The notes: a model not told the origin generated them from the letters alone. A DNA stretch of 64,000 nucleotides from Gluconacetobacter takamatsuzukensis (GCF_014174275.1 NZ_JABEQK010000001.1:62001-126000); one strand, 5' to 3'; numbered from the stretch's first letter, positions 41,888 through 51,305 are shown. Made by a program: numbers and translations.

Positions 41888-43425
41888 CCGGTTTGGCCGC
41901 GCTGGCCGGGCAGCCGGTCATTGCCGGGGGCGGGCTGGCCGGCCTGGCGACCGCGCTGCTGATGGACCGGCCCTGCGTGCTGCTGTCGCCGGCGCCTCTG
42001 GCGCGGGATGCGGCCAGCGCGCTGGCACAGGGCGGGATTGCGGCGGCGATCGGGGCGGACGATTCGGCCGGCCTGCATGGGGCGGATACGCTGGCGGCCG
42101 GAGCCGGGCTGTGCGACCCGGACGTGGTCGCGGCCATTGTCGGGGCTGGTCCTGATGCCGTGGCGGCGCTGGCGTCGCTGGGGGTGGTGTTCGACCTTGG
42201 AGCCGACGGGCGGCCCGACCTGCATCTGGAAGCCGCGCATTCCCGCGCGCGCATTGCCCATGCGCTGGGCGACGGCACCGGGGCCGAGATCATGCGCGCG
42301 CTGGTGGCACGGGTACGGGCGACGCCGCGCATTACGGTGATGGAGGGGGCGGGCCTGCGTCGCCTGATCCTGCATGACGGGCGGGTGGCCGGGGTCGAGA
42401 TCGCGCGGGGCGGCGTGGTGCTGGCGCTGCCGACCAGTGCCTGCGTGATTGCCACCGGCGGGGTGGGGGCGCTGTTTCCCGCCACCACCAGCCCGGTAGG
42501 CGGCCAGGGATCGGGGCTGGCCTGTGCCGCGCGGGCCGGGGCGGTGCTGCGCGACATGGAGTTCGTGCAGTTTCATCCCACCGCGCTGGCCGATGGGCCG
42601 GAGGGTGCGCCGCGCGCGCTGGTCAGCGAGGCGGTGCGGGGGGCCGGGGCGATCCTGGTGGATGAGACCGGGGCGCGCTTTACCGACGAGCTGGCGCCGC
42701 GCGATGTGGTGGCGCGTGCGATCCAGGCGCATCTGACTGCCGGGCATCGGGTCCTGCTGGATGCGCGGGCGGCGACGCGCGGGGATTTTGCCCGGCATTT
42801 TCCCGGTATCGCCCGCGCCTGCGCGGCGCGGGGGCTGGACCCCGACCGCCAGCCGATGCCGGTGCGGCCGGCCGTGCATTACCATATGGGCGGGATCGAG
42901 ACCGACCTGAACGGGCGCAGTACCGTGCCCGGCCTGTGGGCGTGCGGCGAGGCGGCGTCGACCGGGCTGCATGGGGCCAACCGGCTGGCCAGCAATTCGC
43001 TGCTGGAGGCATTTGTCTGTGCGGGATTTGTGGCGCGCGACCTCGATGCGCTGTCTCTGCCTGTGCCGCGCCCGGTTGGTGTGCCGGTGCCCGATGCCGG
43101 GGATGGGGTGGGGCTGGCGGATATTCACGCCTGTCTGGGCCGTGCCGCCGGCATTCTGCGCGACGGGGCCGGGCTGGCCCGGGCCGCCCGGGCGCTGGCG
43201 CCGCATGTCGCGACCGATGATCGGGCGCTGGTCGGTGCCATGCTGTGCCTGGCGGCGCTGGACCGGCGGGAGAGCCGGGGCGGCCATTATCGCACCGATT
43301 ATCCGCGCATGGCGGCGACTGCTGTGCATTCGCGCCTGACCCTGGCGCGGACCCTGACCATGCTGGCCGATTTGTCGGCCCGCGATCCTGCCCTGACCCC
43401 TGCCGATGGATTGACCGTGCCATGA
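41884..43425 (+). CDS. nadB: L-aspartate oxidase
   Basis: NadB oxidises L-aspartate to iminoaspartate for NadA. The 513-residue flavoprotein starts with an FAD fold (VIAGGGLAGLATALL) and carries the succinate-dehydrogenase-type active-site segments EFVQFHPTAL, RGAGAILVDETG and VHYHMGGIETD, then GLHGANRLASNSLLE. The GTG start overlaps nadA by four bases. The protein is slightly shorter than E. coli NadB (540). Confidence 0.96.
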   Translation: MTGLAALAGQPVIAGGGLAGLATALLMDRPCVLLSPAPLARDAASALAQGGIAAAIGADDSAGLHGADTLAAGAGLCDPDVVAAIVGAGPDAVAALASLGVVFDLGADGRPDLHLEAAHSRARIAHALGDGTGAEIMRALVARVRATPRITVMEGAGLRRLILHDGRVAGVEIARGGVVLALPTSACVIATGGVGALFPATTSPVGGQGSGLACAARAGAVLRDMEFVQFHPTALADGPEGAPRALVSEAVRGAGAILVDETGARFTDELAPRDVVARAIQAHLTAGHRVLLDARAATRGDFARHFPGIARACAARGLDPDRQPMPVRPAVHYHMGGIETDLNGRSTVPGLWACGEAASTGLHGANRLASNSLLEAFVCAGFVARDLDALSLPVPRPVGVPVPDAGDGVGLADIHACLGRAAGILRDGAGLARAARALAPHVATDDRALVGAMLCLAALDRRESRGGHYRTDYPRMAATAVHSRLTLARTLTMLADLSARDPALTPADGLTVP

Positions 43426-44279
43426 CCCCTTTGCCCGACCTGATGCTGGAACCGCTGGTGCGCGCGGGATTGCTGGAAGATCTCGGCTGCGGCGGCGATC
43501 TGACTACCGACGCGCTGGCGGCGCCCGGCCAGATGCTGCGTACCGCCCTGGTGGCGCGCCAGCCCGGCGTGGTGGCGGGGCTGGCGCTGGCCCGGCTGGC
43601 CTTTACGCTGATGGACCCTTCGGTGCGCTTCGACATCGAGCGGCCGGACGGCAGCGCGGTGGCCCCCGGCGACCGGATCGCGCGCGTGAGCGGCCCGGCG
43701 CCGGCCATCCTGGGCGGGGAGCGGGTGGCGCTGAATTTCCTGTCGCATCTGTGCGGGATCGCTACCGCCACCGCGGGGATCGTCCGTGCCGTCGCGGGGA
43801 CGAAGGCGCGCGTGTGCTGCACGCGCAAGACGCTGCCGGGAATGCGGGCGATCCAGAAATATGCCGTGCGGGCCGGTGGGGGGGCGAATCACCGTTTCCG
43901 CCTGGATGATGCGATCCTGATCAAGGACAATCACATTGCCCTGGCCGGCGGCGACGTGGCGCAGGCGCTGGCGGCGGCGCGGGCGCGGGCGGGGCATCTG
44001 GTCAGCATCGAGCTGGAGGTCGATACATTGGACCAGTTGGCCCAGGCGTTACGCGCGGGTGGAGCGGATGCGTTCCTGCTGGACAACATGACTCCTGCCC
44101 AGTTGCGCGAAGCGGTGGCGATGGTGAACGGGCGCGCCGTGACCGAGGCCTCGGGCGGGATCACGCCCGATAGTGCGCCCGACATTGCCGCGACGGGGGT
44201 GGATATCCTGTCGGTCGGCTGGCTGACCCATACGGTGCGGGCGCTGGATATCGGGCTGGATCACGAATCCGGCGCCTGA
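43422..44279 (+). CDS. nadC: Quinolinate phosphoribosyltransferase (nicotinate-nucleotide pyrophosphorylase)
   Basis: NadC makes nicotinate mononucleotide from quinolinate and PRPP. The 285-residue protein has the conserved TRKTLPGMR, HRFRLDDAILIKDNH and LDNMTP segments that form the active site. Its ATG overlaps the nadB stop. With nadA and nadB it completes the de novo NAD route from aspartate. Confidence 0.97.
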   Translation: MTPLPDLMLEPLVRAGLLEDLGCGGDLTTDALAAPGQMLRTALVARQPGVVAGLALARLAFTLMDPSVRFDIERPDGSAVAPGDRIARVSGPAPAILGGERVALNFLSHLCGIATATAGIVRAVAGTKARVCCTRKTLPGMRAIQKYAVRAGGGANHRFRLDDAILIKDNHIALAGGDVAQALAAARARAGHLVSIELEVDTLDQLAQALRAGGADAFLLDNMTPAQLREAVAMVNGRAVTEASGGITPDSAPDIAATGVDILSVGWLTHTVRALDIGLDHESGA

Positions 44280-44316
44280 ATGGCGGTGGTGACGGCGATG
44301 ATGGGCCGCGTGGCCG

Positions 44317-46773
44317 TTATCCCGTCCGGAGGGCCCGTGCGGGTTCGGCGCGGGCAAGGGCGATGGTGCGGCTGAAGACGGTCACGCCGCACAGCACCAG
44401 CGCGCAGGCCGTGACACCGAGGAAATAGAGCGGCGACAGCGTGACGCGGCTTTCGAAACCGGCGAGCCAGCTTTGCATGCAGGCCCATGCGACCGGCCAC
44501 GCGACCAGGTTCGCCAGCATCACGGGGCGCAGGAAATGGGCCAGCATCAGCCGCATGACCTGGCCGCTGGTGGCGCCCAGCGTCTTGCGGATGCCGACTT
44601 CGTGCATCCGTCGTTCGGTATTGAAGGCCGCCAGACCGTAGAGGCCGAGGCAGGCGACCGCGAGGGCCACGGCGGCGCCCAGTGTGAATAATTGCCCGCG
44701 CTGCTGGTCGGGACGGTAATACTGGGCCAGCGCGTCATCGACTGTCTGGGCCGAAAACGCGATTTCGGGGAAGATGGTTCTCCATTTTTCCGCCAGCCGC
44801 GCCATGATGATCTTCGGGTCGGAGTGGGCGAAGCGCACGATGGAGCGGCCGTACGGCATCGGCTCGCGATAATAGCGGAAGATCTGCGGCCCCTGCGCAT
44901 CGCGCATTGACTGGAAGCGCACCGGGGCCACGACCCCGGCGATTGTCGCGGTGATCGCACGCTGGTTCGAATCGGCCCGGTAGACCAGTGTCTGGCCGAC
45001 GGCCTCCCGCGGTGAGGACCAGCCGAAAATCCGCATCGCGACCGTATCGATGATGATCGTGCCATGGCCGGACAATTCTGCGGCCTTCGTGTCATCGTCG
45101 CCATGGGCGTCGTCGAATACCCGGCCGGCCAGGGGGACGATATCGAGGGTGCGAAAAAAATCGGGACCAACGGCGATGAAGCCTGCGTTGGACCGCTGGC
45201 CGATCGTGCCGGGTCGCCAGGCAGGCTCGTCGATGATCCGGACATGGCCGGGGGCCGAGTTCGCCATTGTGACCGCCGTCACGCCGGGGACGGATCGCAG
45301 CGCGTCACGCAGGATGCGCTGCCGCCCGTCGGGTGAGGGGTCGAGCGGGGTGGTGATCTCGACCAGCCCGTCACGGCCGAAGCCACGATCGGCGGTGCGC
45401 AGGTGGCGGGCCTGCATGTCCACCACCAGGGTGCAGATCGCCAGGCCGACCGCGAAGGCGAATTGCACGCCCACCAGCGCCGCCCGCACCCGCGCGCCCA
45501 TGCGGCCGCCGGACGGTATTTTCATGGAGGCCAGGACGATGGCGGGCCTGAACGATGCCAGCACGAAGGCTGGATATGCGCCGGCACCCAGACCGATCGC
45601 CAGCACGACCGCGAGCAGGACCGGCAGCAGGAACGCATAGTCGATCGAGACCTGCCATCCGCCCAGTGCGTTCACGACAGGTGCGGCCAGTTCGGTGAGC
45701 GCAAGGCCTGCGATCCCGGCGCCCAGGGCCAGCATGGTTGCCTCGCCGAGAAACTGCGCGACCAGCATGCCTTTCGGTGCGCCCAGCACCTTGCGCATGG
45801 CCACCTCGCGGGCCCGCAGCAGGGCGCGCGCGGTGGCCAGGTTGACGTAGTTGATCGCCGCTGCGACCAGTGCCAGCACGCCGACGATGAACAGCGAGTC
45901 GATCACGCGCCTGTCGGTGGCCGTGTCGTCGCCCAATATGTGTGCATCGTAAAAATGCGTCTCGAGAAGAGGAACGATCGTGAAATGCAGGGCGCGGAGG
46001 GCGTCGGTTCGATCAGCATCGTTCCGACCCATGGTGACGTGGCGATGTTCCACTTCGTCCAGCGCGTTGCGTACCGTTGCCGCGTCGTCCGGATTGTCGA
46101 TCCGGATATAGATACTTCCCGATCCGGCGCCCCATTGGCTGAACGCGGGATCGGACAGTGCGGCGCCCGGAAGGCGCGTCATGGCATCGATCGGCTGGGT
46201 CGTGTTCGCCGGCTGGGGCGCCAGGACGCCGCTGACCACGTAATCCTGCTTATGCCTGTCGTTCTGGATGGTCAGGCGGGCACCGATTATGTCGGTACGG
46301 CCGAAATATTTCCGGGCCAGCGTGTCGGACAGCACGATGCCGTCCGGCTCTTGCAGGGCTTGCTCGGCTTTTCCCCGGATCAGAGGCAGGCGCAACACGT
46401 CGAAGAAGGTGGGATCGACATAATCGAGGGTTTCGGTGCCCGTCGTCTCGCCATGCCGGAACGAGACGCTGTGCGGATCGATCCGGACGCTGGCACCGAT
46501 CTGCGGCACCTCCTGGCGCAGATAGGGTTCGATCGCGAAGGTCGAGCCTGCGACCTCCAACCTGGGCAGGCCGGGCAGGTCGTAGATCTCGTCGATTCGG
46601 TAGACCGATTGCGCGCCGGGGATCCAAGCGTTGAAGCGGTATTCGTAGCGGGCGACGAGGCCGAGGGTGAGGAAGGTCGCGATGCCCAGCGACAGGCCCG
46701 CGACGGTCAGGATCGCGTCCAGGCGATGGCGGCGCAGGTTCCGCCAGAAGCTCGACAGGATGGTCGTGAGCAT
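44317..46773 (-). CDS. FtsX/MacB-type ABC transporter permease
   Basis: This 818-residue membrane protein has the double FtsX layout. TM1 (about residues 20-40) is followed by a large periplasmic MacB-like domain, then three TMs (about 290-400 with RAREVAMRKVLGA). A second half follows with TM, periplasmic domain and a final three-TM unit (HEVGIRKTLGATSGQVM). Such proteins usually work with a LolD-like ATPase in lipoprotein, peptide or stress-related transport, but no ATPase gene is adjacent. Two tandem palindromes lie about 110 bp upstream. Confidence 0.87.
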   Translation of the reverse strand: MLTTILSSFWRNLRRHRLDAILTVAGLSLGIATFLTLGLVARYEYRFNAWIPGAQSVYRIDEIYDLPGLPRLEVAGSTFAIEPYLRQEVPQIGASVRIDPHSVSFRHGETTGTETLDYVDPTFFDVLRLPLIRGKAEQALQEPDGIVLSDTLARKYFGRTDIIGARLTIQNDRHKQDYVVSGVLAPQPANTTQPIDAMTRLPGAALSDPAFSQWGAGSGSIYIRIDNPDDAATVRNALDEVEHRHVTMGRNDADRTDALRALHFTIVPLLETHFYDAHILGDDTATDRRVIDSLFIVGVLALVAAAINYVNLATARALLRAREVAMRKVLGAPKGMLVAQFLGEATMLALGAGIAGLALTELAAPVVNALGGWQVSIDYAFLLPVLLAVVLAIGLGAGAYPAFVLASFRPAIVLASMKIPSGGRMGARVRAALVGVQFAFAVGLAICTLVVDMQARHLRTADRGFGRDGLVEITTPLDPSPDGRQRILRDALRSVPGVTAVTMANSAPGHVRIIDEPAWRPGTIGQRSNAGFIAVGPDFFRTLDIVPLAGRVFDDAHGDDDTKAAELSGHGTIIIDTVAMRIFGWSSPREAVGQTLVYRADSNQRAITATIAGVVAPVRFQSMRDAQGPQIFRYYREPMPYGRSIVRFAHSDPKIIMARLAEKWRTIFPEIAFSAQTVDDALAQYYRPDQQRGQLFTLGAAVALAVACLGLYGLAAFNTERRMHEVGIRKTLGATSGQVMRLMLAHFLRPVMLANLVAWPVAWACMQSWLAGFESRVTLSPLYFLGVTACALVLCGVTVFSRTIALARAEPARALRTG

Positions 46774-46883
46774 GGTCTACGCTCCCCACACGGTGTTGCG
46801 GTTCGGGTAGACAGTGTAAGCGATCGGGAGGATTTTTTATCTGTTTGAAATGGCGTGGTATTTTTCCGCATTCCTGCGGAATT

Positions 46884-46916
46884 GTCCGGAAACGGACGCG
46901 GTGTCTGGAAACGGAC
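46884..46916. promoter_or_regulatory. Tandem palindromes GTCYGGAAACGGAC
   Basis: GTCCGGAAACGGAC (46884-46897) and GTCTGGAAACGGAC (46903-46916) are spaced 19 bp apart, and each is a GTCYG-N4-CGGAC dyad. The arrangement suggests two bound dimers on adjacent helical faces. It lies about 110 bp upstream of the permease gene and 114 bp upstream of the phosphatase gene, so either could be controlled. Another dyad, TTCCGC-N6-GCGGAA, precedes it. Confidence 0.55.
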
Positions 46917-47029
46917 GGCCCTCTTTCCTCGTCAAGGGGATAGTGGGGCGGGCTCGACAGTGCGGGCGGTCTGCGGCCATCATGATGGCCGCGAGTACCA
47001 TGCCCCACGTCGAGGATGGAAATCACGCG

Positions 47030-47509
47030 ATGGCTGTTCGTCCCGCCGTTCTGTTTGTGTGTACCGGTAATATCTGCCGTTCGCCGCTGGCCGAGGCCGC
47101 GTTTCGGGTGGCGGCGGAGCGCCATGGGCTGGAAGGGCTGGTCGATTCGGCCGGGACCGGCGACTGGCATGCGGGTGACGCGCCCGATCGCCGGGCGCAG
47201 GCGGTGGCGCGCCGCCATGGGCTGGATATTGCCGAATATCGCGCGCGGATGGTCAGCGCGGAGGATTTCCGGACCTTTACCCATATCGTTGCCCTCGATC
47301 CGGGCCATCTGAAGATCTTGCGCAATCGCCGGCCCGTCGATTCGGCTGCCGAGCTTTCGCTGCTGCTGGATCATGTGGCGGGGCGCGAGGGGCAGGGGGT
47401 GGCGGATCCGTATTACGGGTCGGTGCGGGATTTCGACGTAACGTGGGCCGATGTGCGGCAGGGGGCCGAGGCCCTGGCGCTGAAACTGGCCCGCGCCACG
47501 GGAGCATGA
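47030..47509 (+). CDS. Low-molecular-weight protein-tyrosine phosphatase
   Basis: This 159-residue phosphatase has the P-loop CTGNICRS at about residues 11-18 (C-X5-R-S) and the catalytic Asp in VADPYYGS. Such enzymes dephosphorylate tyrosine kinases or arginine-phosphorylated proteins, often in exopolysaccharide control; no such genes are adjacent here. The frame extends upstream, but this ATG gives the standard length. The next gene follows after 19 bp and may be co-transcribed. Confidence 0.92.
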   Translation: MAVRPAVLFVCTGNICRSPLAEAAFRVAAERHGLEGLVDSAGTGDWHAGDAPDRRAQAVARRHGLDIAEYRARMVSAEDFRTFTHIVALDPGHLKILRNRRPVDSAAELSLLLDHVAGREGQGVADPYYGSVRDFDVTWADVRQGAEALALKLARATGA

Positions 47510-47528
47510 CCGGCGGAGGAGACGCGTG

Positions 47529-48638
47529 ATGACGCGATTTGGGCTGATCGCCTGCCTGGGGGCCATGCTGGCGCTGGGGACGCCGGCAATGGGGCGTGCC
47601 GCGCCGCCGGTCGAGCGGCTGCGCCTGCCGCCGGGGTTTCATGCCTCGGTCTATACCGACCAGGTGCCTTCGGCGCGGGAAATGGCGGTGGGGGCGCGGG
47701 GCACGCTGTTTGTCGGTTCGATGACCGGGGGCGTGGTCTATGCGGTGACGGGTGGGCCCGAGCGGGCGACACGAGTGCGGATCGTGGCGCGCGGGCTGAC
47801 CATGCCGGTGGGCGTCGCGTTCCGCAATGGCGACCTGTATATCTCCGACGTGCGCGACATCGTGGTGCTGCGCGGGATCGAGGACCATCTGGACGACCCG
47901 CCGCAGCCCCAGGTCGCGGTGACGGACCTGCCGTGGCGGATGGGCGACCATAGCTGGAAGTTCATCGCCTTCGGGCCCGACGGCAAGCTGTATGTGCCGA
48001 TCGGCGCGCCCTGCAATATCTGCGATGTCGGCCACCATTTCGGCAAGCTGATGCGGATGAATCCGGATGGCTCGGGCCGCGAGGATATTGCCTGGGGCCT
48101 GCGCAACAGTGTGGGCTTCGACTGGCAGCCGGGCACGGGCACGCTGTGGTTTACCGATAACGGGCGCGACCTGCTGGGGGACGATATTCCCAATGACGAG
48201 CTGAACCGGCTGGACCGGCCGGGCGAATCCTTTGGTTATCCCGTCTGCCATCAGGGCGACATCCTGGACCCGGTTTTCGGGCGTGGGCAGGATTGCCGTG
48301 CCTTTACCCCGCCGGTGCTGAAGCTGGGGGCGCATGTCGCGGCGCTGGGGATGCGATTCTACGACGGCGGCATGTTCCCCGAATCCTATCGGGGGGCGGC
48401 GCTGATCGCGGAACATGGGTCGTGGAACCGCAGCCGGCTGGCGGGCTACCGCGTGATGGCGGTGCGATTCGCGCCCGGTGGCGGGGTGGCGTCCTACACG
48501 CCGCTGCTGGACGGGTTCCAGGCCGATGAGACGCCCTGGGGGCGCCCGGCGGACGTGCAGCCGCTGGCGGATGGCAGCGTGCTGGTGAGCGACGACCTGG
48601 CCGGGGCGATCTATCGCGTGACCTATAGCGCGCCGTAG
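47529..48638 (+). CDS. PQQ-dependent sugar/sorbosone dehydrogenase family protein
   Basis: This 369-residue exported protein (signal peptide to GRAA) has the six-bladed beta-propeller fold of soluble PQQ aldose dehydrogenases and is close in layout to L-sorbosone dehydrogenase of acetic acid bacteria. Recognisable segments are LPWRMGDHSWKFIAFGPDG, RNSVGFDWQPGTGTLWFTDN and AEHGSWNRS. It has CNIC but no CXXCH haem site. GGAGGAG, eight bases before, supports ATG 47529. It probably oxidises an aldose or aldehyde in the periplasm; the substrate is not determined. Confidence 0.85.
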   Translation: MTRFGLIACLGAMLALGTPAMGRAAPPVERLRLPPGFHASVYTDQVPSAREMAVGARGTLFVGSMTGGVVYAVTGGPERATRVRIVARGLTMPVGVAFRNGDLYISDVRDIVVLRGIEDHLDDPPQPQVAVTDLPWRMGDHSWKFIAFGPDGKLYVPIGAPCNICDVGHHFGKLMRMNPDGSGREDIAWGLRNSVGFDWQPGTGTLWFTDNGRDLLGDDIPNDELNRLDRPGESFGYPVCHQGDILDPVFGRGQDCRAFTPPVLKLGAHVAALGMRFYDGGMFPESYRGAALIAEHGSWNRSRLAGYRVMAVRFAPGGGVASYTPLLDGFQADETPWGRPADVQPLADGSVLVSDDLAGAIYRVTYSAP

Positions 48639-48705
48639 GGTGCGGCCTGCCGGCGCCGGAATACTGGCGTCGGAGAGCAGGCGATCATGATTTTTTGGGA
48701 AAGGG

Positions 48706-48782
<77 letters not shown>

Positions 48783-48885
48783 ATCGGCTTGGGGTTTGAG
48801 GCCCCTCGTCCGTGTGTGGAGGGCGAATTAACAAAGCCCGGCGATTCTGGCAACAGCCCGTGCGAGAAAAAATGACGGCGGGCGG

Positions 48886-48925
48886 AAAAACCGGCCCGGT
48901 GCGAGGATGCGCCGGGCCGGAAAAA
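48886..48925 (-). terminator. Terminator after ahpD
   Basis: On the minus strand, the stem CCGGCCCGG / CCGGGCCGG is followed by TTTTT, directly after ahpD. A run of A on its other side makes it possibly bidirectional, which would protect the convergent side towards the tRNA. Confidence 0.8.
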
Positions 48926-48926
48926 T

Positions 48927-49469
48927 TCAGTTCGCGCCGGGTTCGGCCAGGGCGCGGGCGCCGTCCAGCGTGACGGCGACGCCGTGGACCGTGGCGGCGA
49001 TGCGGACGGCCGTCTGGACCTGTTCGGCCGACAGCCCGCCCTCGCGGACCACGCGCTCGTGGCTTTCGACGCACATGCCGCAGCCGTTGATGGCCGAGAC
49101 GGCGAGGGCCCACAGCTCGAAGTCCAGCTTTTCGACGCCGGGGCGGCCGATGACGTTCATCCGCAGCCGTGCGGGCATCTTGGCGTAGTCGCCTTCGACC
49201 ATGTGCACGAAGCGATAATAGATATTGTTCATGCCCATGATCGCGGCGGCGGCCTTGGCGGCCTCCAGAGCTTCGGGCGACAGGACGGCCTGGTATTCGG
49301 CCACGATGGCGCGCGTGACGTCGTCGTTGCGCGCGGCGAGGGCCGAGGCCACGAAGGTGCCGGCCAGCTGCTGCGGCGACAGGGTGATGTCGTTGGCCAG
49401 GGACCCCAGGTTGAGCTTCAGATCCTTCGCGTAATCCGGAAGGCGTTCCTTGAGCGATTCGATCGACAT
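48927..49469 (-). CDS. ahpD: Alkyl hydroperoxide reductase AhpD (carboxymuconolactone-decarboxylase fold)
   Basis: AhpD is a thiol-based peroxidase and reductant of AhpC. The 180-residue all-helical protein has the CXXC motif and adjacent catalytic residues in [14 protein letters not shown] (about residues 130-143). It lies downstream of ahpC in the same direction with a 228-bp gap that contains a strong hairpin, so its expression may be set below that of ahpC. Confidence 0.92.
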   Translation of the reverse strand: MSIESLKERLPDYAKDLKLNLGSLANDITLSPQQLAGTFVASALAARNDDVTRAIVAEYQAVLSPEALEAAKAAAAIMGMNNIYYRFVHMVEGDYAKMPARLRMNVIGRPGVEKLDFELWALAVSAINGCGMCVESHERVVREGGLSAEQVQTAVRIAATVHGVAVTLDGARALAEPGAN

Positions 49470-49627
49470 GGCGGACAGACCTGCTGGGCGGAGGAACCCG
49501 GTCGGCCGGGCGGGCGGTCGCGGGAAGGCTCCGGCAAATGGAAAATCGGGGGACGGGCGTTTGCCGTCATCGTTTTCGGGGCGTCGCCGCGCGGCGATCG
49601 GCGCCCGTCGCGGGCGGGGCCCGCGTT

Positions 49628-49655
49628 CCGCCTGTCCGGGACCCCGGACAGGCGG
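49628..49655. repeat. 13-bp inverted repeat between ahpC and ahpD
   Basis: The arms CCGCCTGTCCGGG and CCCGGACAGGCGG are separated by two bases. This would form a strong RNA hairpin in the ahpC-ahpD gap. No T tract follows, so it may act as an RNA-processing or 3'-stabilising element or an attenuator. The rest of the 228-bp gap shows nothing else. Confidence 0.6.
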
Positions 49656-49697
49656 CGTGGGCCGGCCATGCGGCCGGACCGTCCTGATCGGGAGGGA

Positions 49698-50240
49698 TCA
49701 GGGCTTCAGGAAGGCTTCGCCCTGCTTCCAGTTGCACGGGCACAGCTCGTCGCTCTGCAGCGCGTCCAGGATGCGCAGGACTTCCTGCGGGTTGCGGCCG
49801 ACCGACAGGTCGTTGACGCTGACATGGCGGATGATGCCTTCCGGGTCGACCAGGAAGGTCGCGCGGTTGGCGACGCCCGCCGTCGGCGACAGGACGCCCA
49901 GGGCCGTCGACAGCTCGCGCTTGATGTCGGCCAGCATCGGGATCTGAAGGCCCTTGAGGTCTTCATGGTGCAGGCGCCAGTTCAGGTGCACGAACTCGCT
50001 GTCGATCGACACGCCGTAGACCACGGTGTCGCGATCCTTGAACTCGCCGGCCAGCTTGCCGAAGGCGACGATCTCGGTCGGGCAGACGAACGTGAAATCC
50101 TTCGGCCAGAAGAAGACCAGCTTCCACTTGCCCGCATCGGTCTTGTCCGAAATCTGGACGAAGTCGCCCTTCAGCCCTTCCGGGCCGCCGGGAACGGCCG
50201 CCAGATCGAATTCCGGAAATTTATCGCCGACTGTCAGCAT
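49698..50240 (-). CDS. ahpC: Alkyl hydroperoxide reductase AhpC (2-Cys peroxiredoxin)
   Basis: AhpC reduces hydrogen peroxide and organic hydroperoxides. The 180-residue protein has the peroxidatic Cys in FVCPTE at about residue 53 and the resolving Cys in DELCPCNW near residues 167-169. The start MLTVGDKFPEF is chosen because GGGAG lies seven bases upstream; an ATG six codons earlier has no such site. It is divergent from oxyR and in line with ahpD, forming a peroxide-response locus of the actinobacterial AhpCD type. Confidence 0.96.
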   Translation of the reverse strand: MLTVGDKFPEFDLAAVPGGPEGLKGDFVQISDKTDAGKWKLVFFWPKDFTFVCPTEIVAFGKLAGEFKDRDTVVYGVSIDSEFVHLNWRLHHEDLKGLQIPMLADIKRELSTALGVLSPTAGVANRATFLVDPEGIIRHVSVNDLSVGRNPQEVLRILDALQSDELCPCNWKQGEAFLKP

Positions 50241-50372
50241 CGGTTTGCTCCCTTGCATAAATGGTCGTGACCGCGGCCCGCACGGGGCGGTCGCGGCCTG
50301 GCCTTTATTCTATGGCTCCGAAGCCGATATCATGCCAATGAATAATTTATATCCAGACGATTGAAGAAATCG
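50241..50372. promoter_or_regulatory. Divergent ahpC/oxyR promoter region
   Basis: This 132-bp gap carries the ahpC and oxyR promoters. The AT-rich core (about 50305-50355) includes CTAT and ATAG-like elements, but I could not align a full OxyR site (four ATAG/CTAT elements at ten-base spacing). OxyR control of both genes is inferred from the arrangement. Confidence 0.45.
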
Positions 50373-51305
50373 ATGACGCCACTGCCTTCGGCCCAGCAAC
50401 TGCGCTATCTGATCACCCTGGCGGAACTGCGGCATTTCGGCCGTGCCGCGCAGGCCTGCGCCGTGACGCAATCCACGCTGTCGGCGGGCATCCTGGCGCT
50501 GGAGCGGCAGCTGGATATTCAGCTGCTGGACCGCAATGTGGGCAAGCGCGTGGTCTTTACCCCCATCGGGGACGAGGTGGCGGCGCGGGCGCGCTTTGCG
50601 CTGGAGGCGTTGCAGGCGGTGCAGGATGTCGCCGATGCCTCTCGCGCGCCGATGACGGGGCTGCTGCGGATCGGGGTGATTCCGACCATCGGCCCCTTTG
50701 TGGTGCCGGGGCTGGTGGCGCGGCTGCGCCGGCATTTTCCGCAGATCCGCCTGTCGGTGAACGAGGATCTGACGGGCAACGTGCTGGACAAGCTGGCGCT
50801 GGGCCGGCTGGACCTGGTGCTGCTGGCCATGCCCTGCCCGTGCGAGGGGGCGGAGATGCTGCCTTTGTGGCGGGATGAATTCATGCTGGTGCTGCCGGCC
50901 AATCATCCGCTGACGGCGCTGGAGTCGATTCCGGTGGAGCGGATCGCCGGCGAGCGGATGGTGCTGCTGGAAGACGGGCATTGCCTGCGCGACCAGACGC
51001 TGGCGCTGTGCCGGCAGGACCGTGGCTGGACCAGCACGGAGGGCGAGGAGGAATTCGTCGTGACCTCGCTCTATACACTCGTCGAGATGGTGGCGGACGG
51101 GCTGGGGATCGCGCTGCTGCCGCGTCTGGCGGTGGAGTCGGGCATCCTGCGGGACCTGCCGGTGGTGATGCGGCCGGTAACGGGTTGCCAGGCCTGGCGG
51201 ACCATCGGGCTGGGCTGGCGTGCCCGGTCGCCGCGTGCGGGCGATTTCCGCCTGCTGGCGCCGCATGTGCGTCCGCCGGGGCTCGAAGCCCCGGTTGTGG
51301 AGTGA
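50373..51305 (+). CDS. oxyR: Hydrogen-peroxide sensor/activator OxyR
   Basis: This 310-residue LysR-family protein has an N-terminal helix-turn-helix (FGRAAQACAVTQSTLSAGIL). The redox pair lies in LLEDGHCLRDQTLALC, with cysteines at about residues 204 and 213, the same nine-residue spacing as E. coli C199/C208. These two cysteines distinguish OxyR from other LysR proteins. The ATG at 50373 is used; a TTG four codons earlier is the alternative. It should activate ahpC and ahpD upon peroxide stress. Confidence 0.95.
   Translation: MTPLPSAQQLRYLITLAELRHFGRAAQACAVTQSTLSAGILALERQLDIQLLDRNVGKRVVFTPIGDEVAARARFALEALQAVQDVADASRAPMTGLLRIGVIPTIGPFVVPGLVARLRRHFPQIRLSVNEDLTGNVLDKLALGRLDLVLLAMPCPCEGAEMLPLWRDEFMLVLPANHPLTALESIPVERIAGERMVLLEDGHCLRDQTLALCRQDRGWTSTEGEEEFVVTSLYTLVEMVADGLGIALLPRLAVESGILRDLPVVMRPVTGCQAWRTIGLGWRARSPRAGDFRLLAPHVRPPGLEAPVVE

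Noticed and set aside
46774-46883. A sigma-54 (-24/-12) promoter below the tandem palindromes
   Set aside because: No GG-N10-GC pair with acceptable flanking bases was found on either strand.
50241-50372. A full OxyR binding site in the ahpC-oxyR gap
   Set aside because: Only isolated CTAT/ATAG-like elements were seen; the required regular spacing was not found.
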